Source: Alkalispirillum mobile (GTDB taxonomy: Bacteria; Pseudomonadota; Gammaproteobacteria; Nitrococcales; Halorhodospiraceae). Taken from it: a DNA stretch of 64,000 nt. Below the pieces are notes generated by a model. The model was given only the letters and a program-made list of their open reading frames with translations, was not told the origin of the DNA and ran no database searches. A program made the translations under genes and the position numbers. The stretch covers positions 248,001 to 312,000 of the forward strand of contig NZ_RCDA01000001.1 of NCBI RefSeq assembly GCF_003664325.1. Direction: 5' to 3'. Positions 37,111 to 44,498 of the stretch are shown piece by piece; the first letter of the stretch is position 1, and the number at the start of each line of letters is the position of its first letter.

Positions 37111-37686
37111 ATGCCCCGGCGCCTATTGAAACGTTGGCTACCCGACAAGCGGGTGCTGCAGGAGAATCGCTGGCTGCGGGTCTTCGGGCGCCTGCTGGAG
37201 GACCCGTTTCTGCTGCACCTGAACCGGCGCTCGATCTCCGGCGGCCTGGGGGTGGGGGTGTTCGTCGCCTTCATGCCCATCCCGATGCAGATGATTCTGG
37301 CGGGGGGCATTGCGATCGTGACCCGCGTGAACATCCTGATCGCGGTGGCCACCGTCTGGATCAGCAACCCGGTGACCATGCCGCCGATGCTCTACTTCTG
37401 CTACCGGGTCGGGGCCGCGATCCTCGGCAGCCGCGAGGAGCGCGCGCCGTTCGAACTCCGGCTGGAGTGGTTCTGGGCGAATATGGCCACCGTCTGGCAG
37501 CCGCTGCTGCTGGGCAGTGTCCTGGTCGGTGCCATCGCCGGGCTGGCCAGTTATGGGCTAGTCCACCTGCTCTGGCGGGTATACGTCTACCGGCACCTGC
37601 GCGACCGCCGGATCCGACGGGAGCGGGCGTTGCAAGTGGGCAAACCGTCGGGAAAGGGATCGGCGGCTGGCAGGCGCCGGCCCTGA
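37111..37686 (+). CDS. DUF2062 membrane protein
   Basis: 191-aa inner-membrane protein of the DUF2062 family. It has a basic N-terminus (MPRRLLKRWLPDKR), DPFLLHLNRRSISGGLGVGVFVAFMPIPMQMILAGGIAIVTRVNILIAVATVWISNP, then PPMLYFCYRVGAAILG and a last helix near LLLGSVLVGAIAGLASYGLVH. Two to three membrane helices and the FxPIPxQ segment are typical. The C-terminus is basic. The function is not established. It is divergent from comEC, an arrangement common in gammaproteobacteria. Confidence 0.88.
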   Translation: MPRRLLKRWLPDKRVLQENRWLRVFGRLLEDPFLLHLNRRSISGGLGVGVFVAFMPIPMQMILAGGIAIVTRVNILIAVATVWISNPVTMPPMLYFCYRVGAAILGSREERAPFELRLEWFWANMATVWQPLLLGSVLVGAIAGLASYGLVHLLWRVYVYRHLRDRRIRRERALQVGKPSGKGSAAGRRRP

Positions 37687-37728
37687 CCCCCCCCAGCACT
37701 GCCAGTGCCCCCAAGCCACCGCGGCGCG

Positions 37729-38457
37729 CTACCGCTCGTCCACAAACCGGCCGTCGACCAGCTCGAGGGTTCGGTCCATGCGGCGGGCGAGCGCCGCATC
37801 ATGGGTCACCATCACCAGGCTGGTGCCCTGTTCCTCGTTCAACTCGCTTAACAGCTCAAAGATCCGCTCCGCGGTATAGCTGTCCAGATTCCCCGTGGGT
37901 TCATCCGCCAGGATGCAGCGCGGTCGCGTGACCAGCGCGCGGGCGATGGCCACCCGCTGACGCTCGCCGCCAGAGAGCTCACCGGGCTTGTGCCGGACGC
38001 GGTCGGCGAGCCCCACCCTTTCCAGGATGCCGGCGGCCTGTTCCCGCGCCTCGGCGGGCTTCAGGCCACCGATCAGCCCAGGCATGGCCACGTTCTCCAG
38101 TGCAGTGAACTCCGGTAACAGGTGGTGGAACTGGTAGACGAAACCGAGATTACGGTTGCGCAACTGGCCCCGTTTGCGCTCGGACAGGCCAGCCAGGGCC
38201 TGCCCGGCGAGCCAGACCTGGCCTTCGGTGGGCTTGTCCAGCCCCCCCAGCAGGTGCAACAGGGTGCTTTTCCCGGAGCCGGACCGGCCAACGATGGCCA
38301 GCTGTTCGCTCGGATAGACCGCCAGGTCGATGCCACGAAGCACATGGACATCCAGCGGCCCTTCCTGGAAGCGCATGTGCAGCCCCTCGCAGGCCAGGAC
38401 CTGCTCGCGGGTGTCGGTGCTTTCGTGCTGTGCCGCGGTGACGTCACCGTTACTCAT
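37729..38457 (-). CDS. lolD: Lipoprotein-releasing ABC transporter ATP-binding protein LolD
   Basis: 242-aa ATPase of the LolCDE complex, which releases mature lipoproteins from the inner membrane for delivery to the outer membrane. Walker A is [15 protein letters not shown], the signature is [15 protein letters not shown] and Walker B is [34 protein letters not shown] is LolD-like. I chose the ATG at 38457 ([10 protein letters not shown]); it overlaps the permease gene by 8 bp, so an upstream extension inside that gene is rejected. It is coupled to the permease gene. Confidence 0.94.
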   Translation of the reverse strand: MSNGDVTAAQHESTDTREQVLACEGLHMRFQEGPLDVHVLRGIDLAVYPSEQLAIVGRSGSGKSTLLHLLGGLDKPTEGQVWLAGQALAGLSERKRGQLRNRNLGFVYQFHHLLPEFTALENVAMPGLIGGLKPAEAREQAAGILERVGLADRVRHKPGELSGGERQRVAIARALVTRPRCILADEPTGNLDSYTAERIFELLSELNEEQGTSLVMVTHDAALARRMDRTLELVDGRFVDER

Positions 38458-39697
38458 AGCGCAGTGCCTCCGCCGGTGCCGTACGCGCCCCCCGCCAGGC
38501 GGGATAGAGCGTTGCGAGGAAGGACAGGAAGAATGCCAGTCCGGTAATCCGCCCCACATCGCCCCAGTCCAGATCGGAGGGCAGGTCACTGATGTAGTAG
38601 ACATCCGCGGGCAGGAACTCCACCTGCAGGGCCTGCTCGATCGCCGGCACGATGTTCTCCACGTTCAGGGCAAGTGCGACGCCGCCCGCGACCCCCAGCG
38701 CGGTGCCGATCACCCCGATAATCGTGCCCTGGATGATGAATACGCCCATCACGCTCCCGGGGCTGAGCCCCAGGGTGCGGAGGATGGCGATGTCCGCCTG
38801 CTTGTCGCGCACCACCATGACCAGCGTGGAGACGATATTGAATGCGGCCACCGCCACGATCAGCGTCAGGATGACGAACATCACCGTCTTCTCGGTCTGC
38901 ACCGCGCGGAAGAAGTTTTCGTGGTGCCGGGTCCAGTCGCGCACGCTATAGACGCCAGGGAGTACGTCCGCCACCTCGTTGGCCAGTCGCGGGGCGGCCA
39001 ACAGCTCGTCGAACTTCAGGCGGATACCGCTGGCACCCTCCCCGGCCCGGAACAGCCGTGCGGCGTCCTCCATGTGTACCAGGGCGATGCCCTTGTCGTA
39101 CTGGTACATGCCGACCTCGAACAGCCCGACCACGGTGAAACGCCGCATGCGCGGCGTAATGCCCGCCACCGAGACCCGCGCCTCCGGTGCCACGATGGTC
39201 ACCCGGTCGCCCTTGCGCACGCCCAGCGAGCGGGCCAGCTCCGACCCCAGGACAATGCCGAACTCACCGGGCGCCAGGTCGCCCAGGCTGCCGTCGATCA
39301 ACTGATTGGCGACCTCAGAGACCTCCCCCTCGAGCTCGGGGTCCACCCCCTGCACCAACAGCCCGCTGACCTCGCCGCCGCGGGTGATCATGGCCTCGCC
39401 CTCCACAAATGGGGCGGCACCGAGCACGCGGGGGTGGGTCAGGGCCGCATCGCGCACCGACTGCCAGTCTTCCATGGGTTCACCCCATGAGGAGATAGTG
39501 GCGTGGGAGATCATACCCAGGATGCGCTCCCGCAGTTCCCGCTCGAAACCGTTCATGACCGACAGCACCACGATCAGCGCGGTGACGCCGAGCATGATGC
39601 CGATCATCGAACTCAGGGAGATGAAGGAGATGAAGTGGTTGCGGCGGCGGGCGCCGGTGTAGCGCAACCCGATCCAGCACTCCAGTGGTTTGAACAT
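38450..39697 (-). CDS. Lipoprotein-releasing system transmembrane protein LolC/LolE
   Basis: 415-aa permease of the Lol exporter. The N-terminal helix ([40 protein letters not shown]) is diagnostic of LolC/E. A large periplasmic domain follows, then three membrane helices ([54 protein letters not shown]; final [27 protein letters not shown]). Only one permease gene is present rather than the E. coli lolC and lolE pair, so the exporter may contain two copies of this protein. The start is the ATG at 39697. Confidence 0.92.
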   Translation of the reverse strand: MFKPLECWIGLRYTGARRRNHFISFISLSSMIGIMLGVTALIVVLSVMNGFERELRERILGMISHATISSWGEPMEDWQSVRDAALTHPRVLGAAPFVEGEAMITRGGEVSGLLVQGVDPELEGEVSEVANQLIDGSLGDLAPGEFGIVLGSELARSLGVRKGDRVTIVAPEARVSVAGITPRMRRFTVVGLFEVGMYQYDKGIALVHMEDAARLFRAGEGASGIRLKFDELLAAPRLANEVADVLPGVYSVRDWTRHHENFFRAVQTEKTVMFVILTLIVAVAAFNIVSTLVMVVRDKQADIAILRTLGLSPGSVMGVFIIQGTIIGVIGTALGVAGGVALALNVENIVPAIEQALQVEFLPADVYYISDLPSDLDWGDVGRITGLAFFLSFLATLYPAWRGARTAPAEALRYE

Positions 39698-39719
39698 CAA
39701 GGCAGTCTCTTTGGCGTTC

Positions 39720-40436
39720 TCAGGGGCAGTGGACGGGCAGCGTGCGGGTCAGCTCGATACCCTCCGGGGTCGGCGTGCCCTGCAGGGCGTATGCGGCCAT
39801 CCCGTCGGCCCGGGCTGCACGGAGGGCGCGACCGTAAGCCGGGTCAATCCGGTCGGCGGGCCGCACCTCGCGGGCATCAGTGCGCTGAACGCAGAATACC
39901 AGCGCCGTGCGTCGGCCCTCACGCGCCTCTGCGGCCAGCACCTCAAGGTGCCGGGTGCCGCGGGCGCTGACGGCGTCGGGAAACAGGGCAACACCGCCCT
40001 CCACGGCGGCGGTTACATTCTTGACCTCCACAAGGCAGTCCGGTTCACCATCCACGTGATCCATTAGCAGCAGGTCGGCCCGCATGGGCCGCTCCTGGAC
40101 GCGCACCTCACGGCGCACCCGGCGGTACCCGGACAGTTCCGGCAGGCGCTGCGCCAGTACGGCCTCCTCCACCAGCGCGTTGGCGCGCCCGGTGTGCACG
40201 CCAACCACCACGCCGGGCGAAACCTCCACCAACTCCCAGGTGTGGGCGTATTTCCGCCGCGGATTGTTCGACCGGGACACCCAGACGCGGGCCCCGGGCT
40301 CGCAACAGCCCATCATGGACCCGGTGTTCGGGCAATGGGCCGTGATGCTCTCGCCATTGTCCAGGGTGATATCCGCGAGGAAACGCTTATACCGGCGATG
40401 GAGGGTGCCTGCCTGCAGTAACTCGTCAAACTTCAT
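39720..40436 (-). CDS. sfsA: SfsA-family protein (sugar fermentation stimulation homologue)
   Basis: 238-aa protein of the SfsA family, DNA-binding in E. coli but with a nuclease-like fold and uncertain role. Motifs include HCPNTGSMMGCCEPGARVWVSRSNNPRRKYAHTWELVEV, the acidic-lysine catalytic-like segment DCLVEVKNVTAAVEGGVALFPDAVSARGTRHLEVL and VFCVQRTDAREVRPADRIDPAYGRALRAA. Length is normal. It lies upstream of the Lol genes on the same strand. Confidence 0.93.
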   Translation of the reverse strand: MKFDELLQAGTLHRRYKRFLADITLDNGESITAHCPNTGSMMGCCEPGARVWVSRSNNPRRKYAHTWELVEVSPGVVVGVHTGRANALVEEAVLAQRLPELSGYRRVRREVRVQERPMRADLLLMDHVDGEPDCLVEVKNVTAAVEGGVALFPDAVSARGTRHLEVLAAEAREGRRTALVFCVQRTDAREVRPADRIDPAYGRALRAARADGMAAYALQGTPTPEGIELTRTLPVHCP

Positions 40437-40489
40437 GATTTCTGTATTGTCCGGTGGGCTGTTGTGGTGCCGCGCTGGAGTGTACCCGT

Positions 40490-40517
40490 TTTACCGGGGG
40501 GTACGGGATGATATATT
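40490..40517 (+). promoter_or_regulatory. Candidate promoter for the small exported protein gene
   Basis: TTTACC (40490-40495), a 16-bp spacer and TATATT (40512-40517). An inverted repeat, GTACCC (40482-40487) with GGGTAC (40499-40504), straddles the -35 and could be an operator. Both are motif matches only. Confidence 0.4.
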
Positions 40518-40549
40518 CGCCGAAACCTGTCAGGAAGGACCCTACCAGA

Positions 40550-40861
40550 ATGAATCGCATTATCGGTGTTCTGGCCCTCAGCGGGCTGCTGATCATCCCC
40601 TCGGCGGGCTTCGCCGGCGAGCATGAGCGCGAGTTGACCTCCGGCACCATCCTGCTCATTGAAGCACTGGAGCAGGACCGAGAGTTCGAGGCGCAGCGTC
40701 CGAGCCGGGGGATGACGCGCGGCCAGGTGGAACAGCGCTTCGGGGAGCCCGAGAGCCGCCACGACCCGGTGGGGGATCCGCCCATCACCCGATGGGAGTA
40801 CGAGGACTTTGTCGTCTACTTTGAGCACGACCACGTGATCCGCGCCGTGACGCGGCGCTGA
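40550..40861 (+). CDS. Small exported protein with an SmpA/BamE-like domain
   Basis: 103-aa protein with a Sec signal peptide (MNRIIGVLALSGLLIIPSAGFAG, cleavage near residue 23). The mature part contains SRGMTRGQVEQRFGEPESRHDPVGDPPITRWEYEDFVVYFEHDHV, the pattern of small SmpA/OmlA-like periplasmic domains, in which GEP and WxY are typical. There is no lipobox, so it is probably soluble. AGGAAGG lies upstream of the ATG. The function is unknown. It lies just upstream of the agmatine deiminase gene on the same strand. Confidence 0.75.
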   Translation: MNRIIGVLALSGLLIIPSAGFAGEHERELTSGTILLIEALEQDREFEAQRPSRGMTRGQVEQRFGEPESRHDPVGDPPITRWEYEDFVVYFEHDHVIRAVTRR

Positions 40862-40886
40862 CCGCTACTGACCTGTCAGGACCTCC

Positions 40887-41966
40887 GTGATTCGACCGCT
40901 ATCACCCTGGGCCCAGCGCCCCCGCCTGCCTGCAGAATGGGAGCGCCAGGCGGCCGTGCAGTTGACCTGGCCCCACGACACCGAAGGGCTTTGGGGAGAC
41001 CACTTCCCCGCCGTGGAGGGGTGTTTCGTTGCCATGGCAACCGCTATCGCGGCCAACCAGCCCCTGCTGGTGGTCTGCCACGACGAAGCACTGCGCGACC
41101 GCGTGGACCGGCTGCTGGAGCGCGCCGGGGTGGCGGCGGACGTGCGCACCCTGGCGGTCGCCCCCTCCAACGATATCTGGGCCCGCGACCACGGGCCGAT
41201 CACTATCCTGCAGGGCGACGGGCGGCCCCTGATTCAGGACTTTGCCTTCAACGGGTGGGGACAGCGTTTCCGCGCCGACCGGGACGATGTCATCACCCAG
41301 CATCTGGTCCAGCAGGGCTTGTTTGGCGATACCGCTTTCCGACGGGTGGAATGGGTGCTGGAGGGCGGCAGTATCGACACCGATGGCGCCGGCACCATTC
41401 TCACCACCGAGCGCTGCCTGCTCAACGACAATCGTAATCCCGGTGCGACCCGGGAACAGGTGGAGCAGCAGCTCTGCGCCCGGCTTGGCGCATCCCGCGT
41501 TTTCTGGCTGCGGCATGGCGCCCTGACCGGTGACGACACCGATAGCCACGTGGACATGCTGGCGCGGTTCACCGATCCGGAGACCATCACCTATACCGCC
41601 TGCCCCGATCCGGACGACGAAGACTACGCGGAACTGCAGGCCATGGAGCAGGAGCTCCGCCAGTTCCGGACCCTGCGCGGCACGCCCTACCGCCTGGTCC
41701 CGCTGCCCTGGCCCGGGATCAAGCGGGATGAAGAGGGGCAGCGGATGCCGGCCAGTTACGCCAATTTCCTGGTGATCAACGGCGCCGTCCTGGTCCCCCA
41801 GTATCAGGACCCTGCCGACGAGCAGGCCCTGGCGGTGCTCGGCGCCCTCTTCCCCGACCGGGAGATCATCGGCATCCCGGCCCTTCCCCTGATCCACCAG
41901 CACGGCAGTGTCCATTGCGCCACCATGCAACTGCCTGCCGGCGTACAATTGTCTGCGGACAACTGA
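40887..41966 (+). CDS. aguA: Agmatine deiminase
   Basis: 359-aa enzyme hydrolysing agmatine to N-carbamoylputrescine and ammonia in the arginine-decarboxylase route to putrescine. Signatures are AVQLTWPHDTEGLWGDHF, SNDIWARDHGPITIL, FAFNGWGQRF, VLEGGSIDTDGAGTILTTERCLLNDNRNPG and HVDMLARF. The catalytic cysteine is Cys344 in HQHGSVHCATMQLPAG. The GTG at 40887 fits the family start (RPLSPWAQRPRLPAEWERQAAV). It is followed after 56 bp by the amidase that uses its product. No arginine decarboxylase gene is in the window, so the agmatine source is not seen. Confidence 0.95.
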   Translation: MIRPLSPWAQRPRLPAEWERQAAVQLTWPHDTEGLWGDHFPAVEGCFVAMATAIAANQPLLVVCHDEALRDRVDRLLERAGVAADVRTLAVAPSNDIWARDHGPITILQGDGRPLIQDFAFNGWGQRFRADRDDVITQHLVQQGLFGDTAFRRVEWVLEGGSIDTDGAGTILTTERCLLNDNRNPGATREQVEQQLCARLGASRVFWLRHGALTGDDTDSHVDMLARFTDPETITYTACPDPDDEDYAELQAMEQELRQFRTLRGTPYRLVPLPWPGIKRDEEGQRMPASYANFLVINGAVLVPQYQDPADEQALAVLGALFPDREIIGIPALPLIHQHGSVHCATMQLPAGVQLSADN

Positions 41967-42022
41967 ACGCCCACCGCCCGGCCGGCTTTCCGGGCCCGGT
42001 GCGCTTACCCTGAGGAGATGAC

Positions 42023-42907
42023 ATGGATCCCCTGCGTGTGGCCCTGGTGCAGCACCGTTGTGGCCCTGACCCGGACGCAAACCTGACGCGGAGCCTGGCC
42101 GATATCGCCCATGCAGCTGAGCAGGGCGCCCAGCTGGTCTTGTTGCAGGAGCTCCACCGCGGGCGCTACTTCTGCCAGCAGGAGGACACCGCCCGCTTTG
42201 ATGAAGCCGAGCCGGTACCGGGGCCGACCACCGAGTTGCTGGCTGCGGCTGCGCAGCGCCACGGTATCGTGATCGTCGGTTCGGTCTTCGAGCGGCGGGC
42301 GCCTGGGCTCTACCACAACACGGCAGTGGTTCTGGATAGCGACAGGGGCCTGGTCGGGGTCTACCGCAAGATGCACATCCCCGATGATCCGGGATACTAC
42401 GAGAAGTTCTACTTCACGCCCGGTGACCTGGGTTTTGAGCCGGTGGATACCAGTGTCGGCCGCCTGGGGGTGCTGGTCTGCTGGGATCAGTGGTTCCCGG
42501 AGGCAGCGCGCCTGATGGCCCTGGCCGGTGCCGAGCTACTGCTCTACCCTACCGCGATAGGCTTCGAGCCGGATGATGACCCGGCGGAGCAGGCGCGCCA
42601 GCACCAGGCCTGGATGCTCGCGCAGCGCGGACACGCGGTGTGCAACGGCTTACCGGTGCTGGCCTGTAACCGGACCGGGTTTGAGCCCGATCCGGCGGCT
42701 GCGGGCCGGGGCATCCGGTTTTGGGGCAGCAGTTTCGTCTGCGGGCCTCAAGGCGAATTGCTGGGCCAGGCGCCCCGCGATGAAGAGGCGGTCCTGGTGG
42801 TCGATGTGGATTCCGCCCGAACCGAGGCCGTTCGCCGGATCTGGCCCTTCCTGCGTGACCGGCGCATCGATGCTTACGGCGAACTCACAAGAAGATTCAG
42901 GGACTAA
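42023..42907 (+). CDS. aguB: N-carbamoylputrescine amidase
   Basis: 294-aa nitrilase-fold amidase releasing putrescine, CO2 and ammonia from N-carbamoylputrescine. The catalytic Glu is in LVLLQELHRGRYFC, the Lys in VYRKMHIPDDPGYYEKFYF and the Cys in VLVCWDQWFPEAARLMALAGAELLLYPTAIG. RIWPFLRDRRIDAY ends the protein as in other AguB. It follows aguA and its stop is 4 bp before the DAHP-synthase-like gene, so all three are probably one transcript. Confidence 0.95.
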   Translation: MDPLRVALVQHRCGPDPDANLTRSLADIAHAAEQGAQLVLLQELHRGRYFCQQEDTARFDEAEPVPGPTTELLAAAAQRHGIVIVGSVFERRAPGLYHNTAVVLDSDRGLVGVYRKMHIPDDPGYYEKFYFTPGDLGFEPVDTSVGRLGVLVCWDQWFPEAARLMALAGAELLLYPTAIGFEPDDDPAEQARQHQAWMLAQRGHAVCNGLPVLACNRTGFEPDPAAAGRGIRFWGSSFVCGPQGELLGQAPRDEEAVLVVDVDSARTEAVRRIWPFLRDRRIDAYGELTRRFRD

Positions 42908-42911
42908 GCAA

Positions 42912-44045
42912 ATGATCTTGATCCTCTCTCCAGATGTTGACGCAAAGAGCACTGAATACCAGGAAATGCTCGACCACTTGGGCCAACTGCCCGGGGTCAC
43001 GGCGCGGGTCCACCAGGTTCACGGGCGGGAGCAGACCCTGACCGAGGTCTACCTTATCGGCAACACCGCAGCACTGGACGAGGGGGACATGGCCGCACTG
43101 CCCTGCGTTGAGCGGGTGGTGCGCGTCTCCTCTGACTACCGCATTCTGGGTCGCCACAAAGACGACCGCAGAGCGGCGCACTTCACCTACAACGGCGTGG
43201 ACTTCTCGCAGGACAGCCTGCACGTCTTCGCGGGGCTGTGCGCGGTGGATACGCCGGAGCACGTGGACATGGCCATGAAGGCGGTCGCGGACGCCGGGCT
43301 GACCTGTACCCGCATGGGCGCCTACAAGCCGCGCACCAACCCCTACGCCTTCCAGGGGCACGGCAAGGATTGCCTGCCTTGGGTGTTCGAATCGGCCGGC
43401 CACCATGGCATCAAGGTGGTCGCCATGGAGGTAACCCACGACCAGCACGTCGATGAGATCCACGAGGCGCTGGAGGCCGCCGGCCACCCCACCGGGGTGA
43501 TGCTCCAGATCGGGACTCGGAACACGCAGAACTTCGAGTTGCTCAAGCACGTGGGCCGGCAGAAGGACTACCCGGTGTTGCTCAAGCGCGGGTTCGGGAT
43601 CACGTTGGAGGAATCCCTCAACGCCGCCGAGTACCTGGCCAGCGAGGGGAACAGCCGGGTCATTTTCTGTCTGCGCGGCATGAAGACCCACTTGGGGGAT
43701 CCGCACCGTAACTTTGTGGACTTTGCCCACGTGCCCGTGGTGAAGCGGCTGACCCGAATGCCGGTGTGCATCGATCCGTCCCACTCCGTGGGCTCCCGCG
43801 CGGGGTCGCCGGACGGGATCATGGACATGATGCACACCACGGCCCAGGGCGTGATCGCCGGCGCCAACATGATCCTGCTCGACATCCACCCCGCTCCCAA
43901 CAAGGCTTTGGTCGACGGGCCCCAGGCCCTCCGGCTGGAGGAACTGCCCTGGTTCCTTGAAGACGTACGACTCGCCCGCGAGACCTATGAGCGGCGCCGT
44001 GACCTGGCCCGTGCCTTCCACGCGGAGCACAACAGCAAGCGGTAA
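42912..44045 (+). CDS. DAHP-synthase-like (type I-beta) protein with altered motifs
   Basis: 377-aa protein. Residues 1-80 resemble the ferredoxin-like regulatory domain of type I-beta DAHP synthases. The barrel has MGAYKPRTNPYAFQGHGKDCL, QIGTRNTQNFELLKHVG, PVLLKRGFGITLEESLNAAEYL and CIDPSHSVGSRAG. DAHP synthases join PEP and erythrose-4-phosphate at the start of the shikimate path. Here the usual GPCS(V/I)E reads AGLCAVD (107-113, bases 43230-43250), keeping the metal cysteine, and CERG reads CLRG (253-256), losing an invariant Glu. It may be an enzyme with changed substrate or an alternative DAHP synthase. It lies 4 bp after aguB, with which it seems co-transcribed. Confidence 0.8.
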   Translation: MILILSPDVDAKSTEYQEMLDHLGQLPGVTARVHQVHGREQTLTEVYLIGNTAALDEGDMAALPCVERVVRVSSDYRILGRHKDDRRAAHFTYNGVDFSQDSLHVFAGLCAVDTPEHVDMAMKAVADAGLTCTRMGAYKPRTNPYAFQGHGKDCLPWVFESAGHHGIKVVAMEVTHDQHVDEIHEALEAAGHPTGVMLQIGTRNTQNFELLKHVGRQKDYPVLLKRGFGITLEESLNAAEYLASEGNSRVIFCLRGMKTHLGDPHRNFVDFAHVPVVKRLTRMPVCIDPSHSVGSRAGSPDGIMDMMHTTAQGVIAGANMILLDIHPAPNKALVDGPQALRLEELPWFLEDVRLARETYERRRDLARAFHAEHNSKR

Positions 44046-44062
44046 ACGGCGCAACGCCTGGA

Positions 44063-44096
44063 CCCCCGGCCCGGTATACAGCCGCCGGCCGGGGGG
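44063..44096 (+). terminator. Possible terminator after the DAHP-synthase-like gene
   Basis: The arms CCCCCGGCC (44063-44071) and GGCCGGGGG (44087-44095) form a 9-bp stem with a 15-nt loop. It is followed by GCGTT with no clean T-run, so efficiency is uncertain. It separates the agu cluster from infA. Confidence 0.4.
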
Positions 44097-44220
44097 CGTT
44101 CGCCTGTGTCATTCCACGGGCATTCCGGTTAAAATGCGCATCGCACTGAACCCGGCGCCGCCCTGAGCAATGATTGGGCGCGACCGGGGCGACTTGTCCG
44201 GCAACGCAGAGAGAGGCTGA

Positions 44221-44439
44221 ATGGCAAAGGAAGATTCCATCAAGATGAATGGCACGGTCATTGAGACCCTGCCAAATACCATGTTTCGCGTGGAGCTGGA
44301 AAACGGCCACGTGGTCACGGCTCACATCTCCGGCAAGATGCGCAAGCACTACATCCGCATCCTGACCGGCGACAAGGTCACCGTGGAGCTGACGCCCTAC
44401 GATCTGAGCAAGGGCCGCATCACCTACCGCGCCCGTTAA
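44221..44439 (+). CDS. infA: Translation initiation factor IF-1
   Basis: 72-aa S1-like OB-fold protein that binds the 30S A site during initiation. [72 protein letters not shown] matches the family along its whole length. AGAGAGG lies before the ATG. A possible -10 (TAAAAT, 44130-44135) lies upstream. It is convergent with clpA. Confidence 0.98.
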   Translation: MAKEDSIKMNGTVIETLPNTMFRVELENGHVVTAHISGKMRKHYIRILTGDKVTVELTPYDLSKGRITYRAR

Positions 44440-44469
44440 GGCCGGCTACGCGCACGGCCCGCGAGCGGT

Positions 44470-44498
44470 AAAACGGGCAGGCGCCTTTCTCAGGCGCC
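44470..44498 (-). terminator. Weak hairpin terminator at the clpA stop
   Basis: GGCGCC (44493-44498) and GGCGCC (44480-44485) enclose a 7-nt loop that includes the clpA stop codon on the minus strand. A T4 run (44470-44473) follows about 6 nt later. This is a modest terminator candidate. Confidence 0.4.

Noticed and set aside
40902-42080. 392-aa open frame opposite aguA
   Set aside because: Antisense shadow; aguA has all catalytic motifs on the other strand.
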